A stretch of 64,000 nucleotides of DNA from Aquimarina pacifica (GTDB lineage: Bacteria > Bacteroidota > Bacteroidia > Flavobacteriales > Flavobacteriaceae). This document shows positions 54,209 through 62,283 of the stretch, in pieces. How positions within the stretch are numbered: position 1 is the stretch's first letter; each line of letters opens with the position of its first letter. The notes beneath the pieces are model-generated. The model was not told the origin of the DNA and ran no database searches. It was given only the letters and a program-made list of their open reading frames with translations. The stretch lies in NCBI RefSeq assembly GCF_000520955.1, contig NZ_JACC01000006.1:1-64000 (forward strand), given 5' to 3'. The translations under genes were made by a program, and so were the position numbers.

Positions 54209-55714
54209 TTAATTATGGGTTTTGTAATTTCTACCTGTATCTTTAATCATATTAATGATATTCAATAAATCATCAATAGTACTTTTGGGATTAAGTAATG
54301 TAAATTTCAAATACACTTTTGCGTCAATTTTGGTACTTGCTACAGATGCCTGACCCGATTTAAAAAGTGTGTTTTTTATGTAAAGGTTAATGGTATCATG
54401 AATCGCATCACAATCTATTCCTATAGCTCTATACCTAAATACCAATGTGCTCAATTCTGGTTTATGAGCAATTTCAAAACAAGGATCATCTTTGATATTA
54501 TAATAGAGATCTAAAGCGAGGTAATGTACTTTTTCTAAAAAAGAACCAATTGTCTTAGCTCCTGTCATTTTTAAGGTAAACCAAAGTTTCAGTGCATCAA
54601 ATCGTCTAGTTGTTTGTATGGATTTTTCGATCAAATTAGGACATGTAGCATCACGATGTTCTAAAGGATTTAGATAATCTGCATAATGAGACACATACTT
54701 AAAATGTCGGGTATCACGTACCAAAAAAGCACTAGAACAAACAGGTTGAAACATCGTTTTATGAAAATCAATTGTCACAGAATCTGCATATTTCACACCT
54801 CTTAACAGGTGTTGATGGGTCTCTGTTAATATGTAACCCCCACCATAAGCTCCATCTACATGAAACCAAATATCATACTCTTTGGCTATTTTAGAAATAG
54901 TCTCTAACGGGTCAAAACTGCCAAAATCTGTAGTTCCTGCTGTGCCGATCACCCCAATAGGGATATTACCTAGTTGTTTCTCTCTTTCTATAGCTTGTAC
55001 CAGTGCTTCAGGTTTCATTTTCATTTTATCATCTGTAGGTACTGAAATCACAGAAGAATATCCCATCCCCATTAATGCAGCATTTTTCTTAATACTAAAA
55101 TGTGCTTTTTCAGAACAGAAAAAACGAAACTTTGACACTACATCAGACCAGCCATTTTCCTTTAGATTCAATCCAAAGTGTTTAAAAGCATACTCATCTC
55201 TAGCCAGAAGTAATGCCATAAAATTAGACTGGGTTCCGCCACTGGTAAATACACCGTCCGAAGTGTCAGGCAATCTCATCTTATTACAAACCCATTGGAT
55301 CATTTCTTGCTCAATTAAGGTTGCAGAAGTACTTTGATCCCAAGTTTCGATTGCCGTATTTACCGATGATGCAACTAGGTCTCCTACGATAGCTGGTAGT
55401 AAGACGGGGCAATTAAGATGCGCCACATAGGTAGGGTGATGAAATGCTATGGTATGATCTAGATACAAATCTTTGATCTCTTGTAAAGCTTCGTCAATAG
55501 TCAAATTAACGCTATCATTAGCATTGATTAAATGATTTTTTGAAGCAAAATCACTTATAAAATCTCCACTATAAAACTGGTCTCTATCCAAAAATAGCTT
55601 TACTTGATGTACTGCTTTTTGAATGTATTCTTCGTAGGTATATTTTGATTGTGAATTAAAGAATTGTTCTTTTTCATCATCAATAACTAAGTTGGTTTGT
55701 GCGTCGAGGAACAT
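54209..55714 (-). CDS. PLP-dependent group II decarboxylase (lysine/diamine-forming) of the siderophore operon
   Basis: 501 residues from ATG 55714 (MFLDAQTNLVIDDEKEQ). Fold-type I PLP enzyme: GVFTSGGTQSNFMALLLAR, WFHVDGAYGGGYIL, and the Schiff-base lysine in SVTIDFHKTMFQPVCSS. Related to DesA/BibA-type and DABA/glutamate decarboxylases. As first gene of the operon it should supply cadaverine (or putrescine). An upstream TTG would add 16 residues that overlap the palindrome and is unlikely. Confidence 0.9.
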   Translation of the reverse strand: MFLDAQTNLVIDDEKEQFFNSQSKYTYEEYIQKAVHQVKLFLDRDQFYSGDFISDFASKNHLINANDSVNLTIDEALQEIKDLYLDHTIAFHHPTYVAHLNCPVLLPAIVGDLVASSVNTAIETWDQSTSATLIEQEMIQWVCNKMRLPDTSDGVFTSGGTQSNFMALLLARDEYAFKHFGLNLKENGWSDVVSKFRFFCSEKAHFSIKKNAALMGMGYSSVISVPTDDKMKMKPEALVQAIEREKQLGNIPIGVIGTAGTTDFGSFDPLETISKIAKEYDIWFHVDGAYGGGYILTETHQHLLRGVKYADSVTIDFHKTMFQPVCSSAFLVRDTRHFKYVSHYADYLNPLEHRDATCPNLIEKSIQTTRRFDALKLWFTLKMTGAKTIGSFLEKVHYLALDLYYNIKDDPCFEIAHKPELSTLVFRYRAIGIDCDAIHDTINLYIKNTLFKSGQASVASTKIDAKVYLKFTLLNPKSTIDDLLNIINMIKDTGRNYKTHN

Positions 55715-55721
55715 ATTATTT

Positions 55722-55738
55722 TTATTTAATCTAAATAA
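55722..55738. promoter_or_regulatory. Putative iron-repressor palindrome, biosynthesis promoter
   Basis: TTATTTAATCTAAATAA, 7-bp arms around 3 bases, 8 bp before the start and downstream of a TAAATTTG -7 element. Matches 44276-44292. Confidence 0.65.
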
Positions 55739-55778
55739 GTTTGAATGCAAATTTAGAATCAAGTCAAAATAAATTCAT

Positions 55779-55805
55779 GACGTATTTAGGATAAAAAAAG
55801 ACGTA
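55779..55805. promoter_or_regulatory. Direct-repeat element GACGTA-N15-GACGTA upstream of the decarboxylase
   Basis: GACGTA at 55779 and 55800, 21 bp apart, with GGATAAAAAAAGACGTAG in between and after; 26 of about 34 bases match the element over the araC start. It sits roughly 20 bp upstream of the -7 element, right for an activator. Confidence 0.65.
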
Positions 55806-55952
55806 GAAACAGAAATAAAGAAGAATTTCTAAATCGTATTACCCATACATTACCAAGTATTTTATGAATCAATATGTTATACCAATTTACCTCTACAATG
55901 CCCCATGCTGTCTTGTAGGTAACTTTACAAAATCAAATTAGAATAACCGGTA

Positions 55953-57077
55953 TTATTCCCAGGTTTTGGATATCATTTTACCTAATTGTCCTGCAAATTC
56001 AATGGCTGTTTTATCATAATTAGAAAGGATACAAATTATATATTCTTGCTTTGGGAATAGAAAAAGTCCAGAGCTAGTGCCTTCTCCCTGTTCTGCAAAT
56101 CCAAAATATGAAAGCGCCTTATATTCGCCTTTCTCCCTGACAAAAAAGCCATACCCATATCCTTGTTGTACATCTGTATATCTATTAGATGGGATTTGTA
56201 TTGTCGAGAGTTTTTGTGTTGAGGATCTGGATATTAATTTATGTTCAAACAGTGCTGTTCCAAACTTATGTAAGTCCTGAACCGTCGAAAATATGCCACC
56301 AGAAGGCCCTTTATATAGAATAGTCGTATAAAAATTATTCTTCCACTCATCAAATTCATCTCTATAATAGCCAATTGCTAGATTCTCAATAGGCATATTC
56401 ATATCATAGAAATTTGTATCCTGCATATCTAATGGTTCAAAAATATGCTCTAATATATATTCAAAATGCTTTTTTCCGGATACTTTTTCTAATAGCACCG
56501 CAAGTAATATCACTCCTACATTACTGTATTGAGTACTTGATCCGGGTTCAAAATTAAGGGTGTCAGTTTTTACGAAAGGAATATAATCTTCGAGATTGAA
56601 AAAAAGTTCTCTCGATCTATCTTTATAATCGCTATTAACAAGAAATCCTAACCCACTAGAGTGACTTAGTAAATGATGAATCGTTATTTTATCACTAATC
56701 GTTCTCGGAAGCCAATCCTCAGTAATATATTTACTGATTTTATCTTCAAATGTAATTAACTTTTGTTCGTACAATTGCATCATAGAAATGGTAATAAACA
56801 TTTCACTAAGAGAGCCTATATTAAATCTTGTATCGATTTCATTTTTTATATGAAATCTTTTAGAAGCCTCTCCACAGGACCTTTCTAAAACAATCGAATC
56901 TTTTTTTGTAATCAAAATTGTTCCCGAAAAATCACCTTGTACCCCGCATTCAGCATCTAAAATATCAGAAGCTCTATCTACCAATTTTTGCTCCAAATTA
57001 TGTTTTGTGATCTGAGCAGGACATTGTATAAAAAATATGAATAATAAAAAAGATAACTTTAGCGACGTATAATTCAT
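55953..57077 (-). CDS. Beta-lactamase-fold serine hydrolase with altered active site
   Basis: 374 residues from ATG 57077 (MNYTSLKLSFLLFIFF, signal peptide to CPAQ). Class C-type fold: GTILITKKDSIVLERSCG, FNIGSLSEMFITISMMQLYE, HHLLSHSSGLGF, YSNVGVILLAVLLEKVSGK. The usual SxxK motif is SLSE, so the catalytic Lys is Glu, and the third motif (normally HxG/KTG) is GEGTSSG. It may be a pseudoenzyme or act by a changed mechanism. 44 bp downstream of the lipoprotein gene. Confidence 0.8.
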   Translation of the reverse strand: MNYTSLKLSFLLFIFFIQCPAQITKHNLEQKLVDRASDILDAECGVQGDFSGTILITKKDSIVLERSCGEASKRFHIKNEIDTRFNIGSLSEMFITISMMQLYEQKLITFEDKISKYITEDWLPRTISDKITIHHLLSHSSGLGFLVNSDYKDRSRELFFNLEDYIPFVKTDTLNFEPGSSTQYSNVGVILLAVLLEKVSGKKHFEYILEHIFEPLDMQDTNFYDMNMPIENLAIGYYRDEFDEWKNNFYTTILYKGPSGGIFSTVQDLHKFGTALFEHKLISRSSTQKLSTIQIPSNRYTDVQQGYGYGFFVREKGEYKALSYFGFAEQGEGTSSGLFLFPKQEYIICILSNYDKTAIEFAGQLGKMISKTWE

Positions 57078-57121
57078 TGTTTTGTGTGTGTTTTTAAAAT
57101 AATCTACTGATAACAAATAAT

Positions 57122-58468
57122 TTAATCACAGTGATGAACACGAAATTTCAATTTTCGGGTAAGAGTCCATTGATCTTCTTTTTTGAAATATACATCCATT
57201 CCTTTAAAATTATCGGTAACATAACCGATCAATTCAGGAGCGTTATTCTGGCTAAAAATAGGGCTGAATTTATACTCAAAACTTGTGGTGCCAAATTCAT
57301 TATTATAGTGGTCAAATGTTTGTAGTTCTTCAAAAGTTGCATTGGTATGATCCCATAAGATTGCAATGTTAGCATAAAAATCCCCAAACTTTCCATAACT
57401 ACAGGGATCCCCAAATATAAGATTAACATACGTATATTTATGATCATTACGTTCATAGGTAGTTAACACATGTACCCAACCTTTTTTACGTTGTTCTTCA
57501 AAAATATAAGCCTCCTGCTTTTCAGCAAGAGCTAGATTTTTTTTGAATATATCCGTTTCATAAACCTTGCTTAACACACTTTTTTCTGGATTTGTTATAC
57601 TAAACTCGTAATTTTCCTTGATAGCATCCGGATGAGCAATACGTGCCTCAAAATCTTCATCAATATCCAGAACGGCTACAAGTAATGTCTCATCGGATCT
57701 TTCTATTAAATCCCAGGTCTTTTCTTGTTCCTCTTTAAAAGATTCATTCTCGCTATTATACCTGTCATATTCGCTCCAATGCAAGTAGGGAATGGCGATT
57801 ATGTTAACATCAATAATCTTTGCTATTTGGGATTTCCCCTGACTGTTATATGTGACTACCTCTGTATTAAGCACACTTTTTATGTTCTCAGGCATATTCT
57901 CCTGTTGATAGGTTGCTCTAGCCATAAACTCTCCATAACCCGCTTTTTGATAGCCGATGATATAACCAATATCAGTTGCGTCTGCCTCTATATCCAATAG
58001 CATATATCGATTTTCGTACACCAAAAAATGATTATTGATAATACCTGATAAGGCAGTTCCAGAAAACTTGATATAATTATTAATCTTATTTACCTTTAAT
58101 GCCTCAGCTTGTTTTTGCGCACTTTCTTTCGTTGCGTGTAATACACAATTAATAAACCACCCATTATTAAGGCCTGTATAATCAGAGGAATTTAAAATTT
58201 CAGTCTCAAAATCGTAGTTCTCTTTGATTCTTAATGCTTCGGCATAAGTTTTACTTCCAGAAAGAACGACTAACCAAGAATCTGTTCGTTCTTTTTTGAC
58301 TTTTTTTGTACGGGTTGTGACAATATCACTATGCGTTGTCATCGTATCTGATATGCTATCAATCAAAGTGTTTTGTAACTCTTTTTTTATTTCTGATTTC
58401 TTTTCTGTTTGGCATGACATCAGAAATAATGCTACAATTATAATTAGACACCCTATACTTTTCATCAT
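57122..58468 (-). CDS. Lipoprotein with SPOR-like N-terminal part
   Basis: 448 residues. Lipobox ALFLMSCQTEKK. Residues about 65-140 (WLVVLSGSKTYAEALRIKENY, NNGWFINCVLHATKESAQKQAEALK) look like a SPOR-type repeat, then a beta-rich body with no family I know. First gene of a two-gene unit with the serine hydrolase. Start is one of two adjacent ATGs (58468 or 58465). Confidence 0.65.
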   Translation of the reverse strand: MMKSIGCLIIIVALFLMSCQTEKKSEIKKELQNTLIDSISDTMTTHSDIVTTRTKKVKKERTDSWLVVLSGSKTYAEALRIKENYDFETEILNSSDYTGLNNGWFINCVLHATKESAQKQAEALKVNKINNYIKFSGTALSGIINNHFLVYENRYMLLDIEADATDIGYIIGYQKAGYGEFMARATYQQENMPENIKSVLNTEVVTYNSQGKSQIAKIIDVNIIAIPYLHWSEYDRYNSENESFKEEQEKTWDLIERSDETLLVAVLDIDEDFEARIAHPDAIKENYEFSITNPEKSVLSKVYETDIFKKNLALAEKQEAYIFEEQRKKGWVHVLTTYERNDHKYTYVNLIFGDPCSYGKFGDFYANIAILWDHTNATFEELQTFDHYNNEFGTTSFEYKFSPIFSQNNAPELIGYVTDNFKGMDVYFKKEDQWTLTRKLKFRVHHCD

Positions 58469-58842
58469 TCATTTATTTTTATAAGTGATCTCAAATCCAT
58501 CAGTATTATTAGCAAATATTCTAGCTCTTTTCTACTCTTTGAGATAAAATAAACTCGTTTTACACAATAGAAAAATATGTTATAGCGTGCACTAGGGAAA
58601 TACATTTTCAATAATTTTAACCCTAAATAAACAACAAAGAAAATTATATTATTCCCCCTATAATATTGATTTCAAAAATATTATATAACAAGTAAACATA
58701 CCTCCCTGAAAACAGTGAACTTGCTTCAGTAAGGTTGTGCCAAGTACATGTAATATTATATGTCCTAGGGTAACTAACTATTTTGAAGCTTTATACTTTA
58801 TGTGATAAAAAATTTATGACGGATGCAAAAATGGATATCATA
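58469..58842. other. Intergenic gap, nothing recognised
   Basis: 374 bp, AT-rich, between the lipoprotein start and the methyltransferase end. No RNA gene, repeat or supported ORF. Confidence 0.55.
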
Positions 58843-59517
58843 CTACAAAACTTCATATAACGTGGTTACTATGATTCCTTTATTATCGTCTAAAACAACA
58901 GATGCTAATTGTTCTTGTTTTTTTATCCGAAAATTAAACGGAGGTGCCAATATATCGAGACCACTCCTTTTTTTTAATCGAATCCCTTGTCCTGAGATAA
59001 TATCCTTATTTGCAATAAAATCTCCCTCGGGTACATGCTCGGTTAGAATAACATAATTAAAGACCGATAACTTCTCTATTACTTTCTGAACTTCTGTATT
59101 TGACAAATGTTGTAACACTTGTCGTAATAATGCACAATCTCCTGACGGAAAATCATCTACTGCAATATCTAAACAATGAAATTCTAAATTTTCTTCTTTA
59201 AATTTTTCTTTATTACGATCAATAAGATCTTCGACGATATCAACAGCAATATATTTTTCGGTATACCGTACTAATTCTTTTCCTATATTAAAATCGCCAC
59301 AACCTAAATCACATACAGTAATAGGAGTACGAAACGAAGTTAAAAAGGATCGGACAACATCAGTGTATAGCTTAACTATAGTAGGATCATGAGATCCTAT
59401 GCCCGAATAAAAATCAACATCATTTCCTCCCCAAAGCTTCCTTTCATAAATTTGCTCCATCACTGCTTTGGTAGGCCAGGGTTTTTTATTTTTTTTAGAG
59501 GTACTTTCTTTCTTCAT
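58843..59517 (-). CDS. Class I SAM-dependent methyltransferase
   Basis: 224 residues. Motif I VCDLGCGDFNIG, acidic loop IAVDIVEDLI, LDIAVDDFPSGD and LLRQVLQHLSN, EHVPEGD follow the class I order. Substrate unknown. Transcribed divergently from the repeat protein at 59701, with about 180 bp between. Confidence 0.85.
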   Translation of the reverse strand: MKKESTSKKNKKPWPTKAVMEQIYERKLWGGNDVDFYSGIGSHDPTIVKLYTDVVRSFLTSFRTPITVCDLGCGDFNIGKELVRYTEKYIAVDIVEDLIDRNKEKFKEENLEFHCLDIAVDDFPSGDCALLRQVLQHLSNTEVQKVIEKLSVFNYVILTEHVPEGDFIANKDIISGQGIRLKKRSGLDILAPPFNFRIKKQEQLASVVLDDNKGIIVTTLYEVL

Positions 59518-59700
59518 AATCGGTATATATGATGTATACTTTTTAGGGTAAACCTAACTTTTTTTTACTAAAACCAACCATCTATTACTTCTATTTGACC
59601 ACCTGTTACTTTGTATACACAAACAATGCGTATCTCTTGATAACTTAGACCATAAGATTAAAAAAAATAATTAAGAATTAATTTAAAAAAAATAGAAATT

Positions 59701-60771
59701 ATGGCAGGATATGGAGACGATTTTTATACACCTGAGAATATTGTTGGATATACAGGTACCTTAGGAGATCCAGAAAACAGACCCACCGTTTACTTTCGAA
59801 AAACAGAGAACGGATTTACCACTTTCGGACATATCACACAGGATTATCATAAGAAAGATAATGTGGGAAGAGAATTAATACGTAAAAGAAAAGAGTATAA
59901 ACAAGGAAATGAATGGGCTTACGAAGAAACCAAGGATAATTGGATAACGTTGGATAACATTAAGGACACTCTTGTATCTCAAAAAGAAAAAGATGGGGAG
60001 CTAATAACAATTGATAAAAGTGGTAAGGAAAGAGTCTTTAAGAATATTCATGTAGAAATATTTAATGGTATGATACAACATCCCAGTCGTAATCAATTTT
60101 TTCCGGCTAATGAGGGCAATATAGATGAATTAATGGCCTCCCTTAAAGATGAAAAATTGGAACACTTAAAAACTAGGACAACAGAGAAGGATATAGAAAT
60201 GGAGACAAAGTTTCGAACATGGGATCTACAAAGTGAATCTCTGGATACAGATGTTGATAACATACTCGGGGCAAGTAAAAATGAGCTAAATATCGAACCA
60301 TCTACAAACCCTGTAATGGTTGAGGAAACCATTGAATCTCGAAAAACGAAGAAGCCAGATCACTTTAAAAAAAATAACACATCGCAGAAGAAAATATTAA
60401 ATAAAAAAACTGGTCTCCCGAAAATCGAAGTAGCTAGCAAAAAATTCGCGGAGAAACAAAATAATAACCCTAAAAAACAACCAACAACTGGTCTCCCGAA
60501 AATCGAAGTAGCTAGCAAAAAATTCAAGGAGAAACAAAATAACAACCCTAAAAACCAACCAACAACTGGTCTCCCGAAAATCGAAGTAGCTAGCAAAAAA
60601 TTCAAGGAGAAACAACGTGATAATAAGGAAAATAACACTTTGGATACCTCTAAATTAAGGAATTTAGCAAAAAAACCACCTCAACCAAAAATAGATCGTA
60701 GACCTAGTAATGTTGACAATGAAAGAAATGCAAACAAAAAAAAGGGGGCAAAAAATGGAATGGGATGGTAA
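59701..60771 (+). CDS. Soluble protein with three tandem 26-residue repeats, family unknown
   Basis: 356 residues, no signal peptide. N-terminal about 150 residues (MAGYGDDFYTPENIVGYTGT, DGELITIDKSGKERVFKNIHVEIFNG) look like a folded domain I cannot name. The C-terminal half is Lys/Asn/Pro-rich and disordered, with TGLPKIEVASKKFKEKQNNN repeated three times. Ends NKKKGAKNGMGW. Such tails suggest a secreted effector or adaptor, but nothing nearby confirms it. Confidence 0.6.
   Translation: MAGYGDDFYTPENIVGYTGTLGDPENRPTVYFRKTENGFTTFGHITQDYHKKDNVGRELIRKRKEYKQGNEWAYEETKDNWITLDNIKDTLVSQKEKDGELITIDKSGKERVFKNIHVEIFNGMIQHPSRNQFFPANEGNIDELMASLKDEKLEHLKTRTTEKDIEMETKFRTWDLQSESLDTDVDNILGASKNELNIEPSTNPVMVEETIESRKTKKPDHFKKNNTSQKKILNKKTGLPKIEVASKKFAEKQNNNPKKQPTTGLPKIEVASKKFKEKQNNNPKNQPTTGLPKIEVASKKFKEKQRDNKENNTLDTSKLRNLAKKPPQPKIDRRPSNVDNERNANKKKGAKNGMGW
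60409..60626 (+). repeat. 78-bp tandem repeat inside the gene at 59701
   Basis: TGGTCTCCCGAAAATCGAAG begins at 60411, 60489 and 60567, so the period is 78 bp (26 codons). Copies are nearly identical at DNA level, including synonymous sites, so the expansion is recent or kept uniform. Confidence 0.95.
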
Positions 60772-60815
60772 AATTCCGTAGATATAGTTTATCGTACAAA
60801 GACCATTTTAACGGT

Positions 60816-61973
60816 TTATGTTACCCTATTTTGAGGAATCGTATCATAAAATGTTAAGATTTCTACCCAGACTCTTCTTTCAAAACCTTCAAATAACAAC
60901 CTATTGCCTCCTTGCAATTTTGAAGTATTTGCAACGGAAATAAAATTAGTTATAAAGTTTTTGACAGAAGAGGTATCATGGTTTTCTATTACTCCTTTTA
61001 GTAATCGGTGTCTATCGCCTTCTGCAGAATATCTCCATAATAACACCCCCGAATATCCATTGGTAATTGTCTGATTCATAACCGATCTACAACTTGTTGC
61101 TTGTTTTGATTCGTCTAATTCTTCATTTCCCGAATATTTATGACCTATCTCACCGATAATACAGTTTTTATAATAATGATCCTTATTTTCCCATTGTGGT
61201 AGTACCCCATGATGGGAATTTTTAGGCGTATTTGGATCATAATATCTATGATAATCAAAAAAATCAATAGCGTTTATAAAATCATCATTTTTAATATCAT
61301 TGAGCTCATGATGGCCCGAAAAACTTGCAGTACAAGAATAGGGGTACTTTTTATGTATACATCCCAAAATATCAGTCATTGCATGTAATACTGTTGACTT
61401 TTGATATCCAGCTTTTCGCCATGTCCAATCAAATTCATTCATCACATCAATCCCAAATACATACTCTTGATAAGGTAACAATGCTTCTAAAAAAGGGGTA
61501 AGAATATCATTTTTGAAATTATCTCTTAATTTAGAGGATGTTAACACTAATCGCATTAAAGGAGCGTACCACTGAGGAGGTTTATTTGTCGAAAGTAAGA
61601 GTGCCGCATCTAATAGTGTCCAGTATATCTGGATTTCATTTTCTGCCGCTTTGATCATAATCATTTGTACTCGACTAAAAAACTGTTTTTGATCCGTATA
61701 GTCAAGTCTATGATCTGCGTTTAATTGATCCGAGGATGTATCATATCCTTCGATATGGATTCCTTCAAATTTTTCGAAAAGCCAAATTCGTACAACATTA
61801 ATTTTGTATAACGATAGATGATGAAAATATGCGCTGATCAATTCGTCGAACTCATCATCTGTAAGATTCGGAGCTCCTTTACTGTTAAAATAGCTACCTA
61901 TATCCCAGCCATAAGCTCCCAAAAACCAACCAAAATTAACACCGACATAAAATGTATTTGAATCAAAGGGCAT
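60816..61973 (-). CDS. GH-A clan glycoside hydrolase (cellulase/mannanase-like), no signal peptide
   Basis: 385 residues. (beta/alpha)8 enzyme of the GH5 type: FYVGVNFGWFLGAYGWDIG, INVVRIWLFEKFEG, acid/base Glu in FGIDVMNEFDW and nucleophile Glu in CIIGEIGHKYSG, with GYSGVLLWRYSAEGDRH near the end. It starts MPFDSNTFYVG without export signal, so it is intracellular or leaves by a leaderless route. Substrate not assigned. Confidence 0.75.
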   Translation of the reverse strand: MPFDSNTFYVGVNFGWFLGAYGWDIGSYFNSKGAPNLTDDEFDELISAYFHHLSLYKINVVRIWLFEKFEGIHIEGYDTSSDQLNADHRLDYTDQKQFFSRVQMIMIKAAENEIQIYWTLLDAALLLSTNKPPQWYAPLMRLVLTSSKLRDNFKNDILTPFLEALLPYQEYVFGIDVMNEFDWTWRKAGYQKSTVLHAMTDILGCIHKKYPYSCTASFSGHHELNDIKNDDFINAIDFFDYHRYYDPNTPKNSHHGVLPQWENKDHYYKNCIIGEIGHKYSGNEELDESKQATSCRSVMNQTITNGYSGVLLWRYSAEGDRHRLLKGVIENHDTSSVKNFITNFISVANTSKLQGGNRLLFEGFERRVWVEILTFYDTIPQNRVT

Positions 61974-62010
61974 AACAGGGTTTTTCTTTGACTACAATTT
62001 AATGATTTTT

Positions 62011-62036
62011 AAGACGGGATTTATAAATCCCGTCTT
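62011..62036. terminator. Bidirectional terminator
   Basis: AAGACGGGATTTA/TAAATCCCGTCTT, perfect 13-bp arms, followed by TATTTT on the plus strand and TTAAAAA on the minus strand. Confidence 0.75.
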
Positions 62037-62041
62037 ATTTT

Positions 62042-62064
62042 AATCTGATTTCAAAAATCAGATT
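62042..62064. repeat. Second hairpin in the 62.0-62.3 kb gap
   Basis: AATCTGATTT, 3 nt, AAATCAGATT. The rest of the gap to 62283 has three TATCTTGG/TATCTTC copies near 62245-62290 and nothing else recognisable. Confidence 0.55.
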
Positions 62065-62283
62065 TCGGGTAGCTAAGATTATCTATTGTATGCATAAAAC
62101 TATTACTATAGCAAATCTATTACACCCGAAGACTACTTCAAATACTGGCGTTTGTTTCTTATCAAATCCTATGTATAACTCCCTTAAAATATAAACTTCT
62201 AAGAGAGTACTATCAATGCTGGATTTCGCTTGCGAGAAACAATTTTAGTCTTGATACGTATCTTGGATACCTATCTTGGCTAC

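Noticed and set aside
60409-60626. CRISPR array
   Set aside because: The 78-bp units are in frame and coding, with no unique spacers.
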